A stretch of 6,650 nt of DNA from an uncultured Roseburia sp. (GTDB taxonomy: Bacteria; Bacillota; Clostridia; Lachnospirales; Lachnospiraceae), in the NCBI GenBank assembly GCA_900756925.1, contig CAAELX010000006.1:1-6650 (forward strand), written 5' to 3'. The notes beneath the pieces are model-generated. The model had not been told where the DNA came from and did no database searches. It saw nothing but the letters and a program-made list of their open reading frames with translations. Shown here one piece after another: positions 6,641 through 6,650 of this stretch; position 1 is the stretch's first letter, and each line of letters opens with the position of its first letter. The position numbers were made by a program, and so were the translations under genes.

Positions 6641-6650
6641 AGAGTCCAAC

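Larger units (their letters stand above)
6320..6650. other. AT-rich, repeat-filled non-coding stretch (possible mobile-element end)
   Basis: This 331-base stretch holds no ORF of note on either strand. G/C content drops sharply (13 of 60 bases at 6541-6600). It contains two hairpin-forming inverted repeats, a four-unit 10-bp tandem array, a repeated TTGTAAATT (6475-6483 and 6555-6563) and two related direct repeats (6377-6420 and 6604-6640). Near the right edge all three minus-strand frames are open for the final 19-26 codons; one would end in FTPISTPKWHESI. No convincing intrinsic terminator follows trmK. This arrangement of short direct and inverted repeats between a core gene and a possible convergent gene end resembles the attachment-site end of an ICE or prophage, but no integrase domain is visible. 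Confidence 0.6.

Overview
The window looks like a chromosomal segment of a low-to-moderate-GC Firmicute, most likely of class Clostridia and the Lachnospiraceae type. Evidence for this is the gene order dGTPase-like HD hydrolase, dnaG, rpoD, trmK, the strong AGGAGG-like ribosome-binding sites, and a DnaG and primary sigma factor of Gram-positive character. The family placement is inferred from gene order and protein style, not from a database search.

Layout: positions 1-198 hold no gene. The first 130 bases are GC-rich (80 of the first 120 are G or C by direct count) and highly self-complementary, with a 25-bp imperfect inverted repeat and further stems that compete with it. Positions 199-1395 encode an exported or membrane-anchored DHHW/AlgX-like protein, probably for modification of a surface polysaccharide. 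After a short gap follows a co-directional cluster with very short gaps or overlaps. It is a dGTP triphosphohydrolase-like enzyme (1443-2456), DNA primase DnaG (2478-4286), the primary sigma factor RpoD/SigA (4323-5603) and the tRNA m1A22 methyltransferase TrmK (5603-6319, sharing one base with rpoD). This is a clostridial form of the macromolecular-synthesis operon, which links dNTP pool control, primer synthesis, transcription initiation and tRNA modification.

The last 331 bases (6320-6650) contain no convincing gene and are much more AT-rich (13 G/C of 60 at 6541-6600). They hold an unusual set of repeats: four tandem TTCATA-like units at an exact 10-bp pitch, two hairpins of the form AAAACC-N12/13-GGTTTT, and two related direct repeats that each carry a doubled GGYGTA motif. 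At the right edge the minus strand could encode a short tail with two TP motifs (FTPISTP), which resembles the C-terminal tail of some Firmicute tyrosine integrases. The Nif3-family gene that often follows trmK in Firmicutes is not seen. Together these suggest that a mobile-element end (ICE or prophage) or its remnant begins just after trmK. That is an inference, because the window stops before any integrase domain could be seen.

The core genes are ordinary and confidently identified. The two non-coding flanks hold the less-explained signals.
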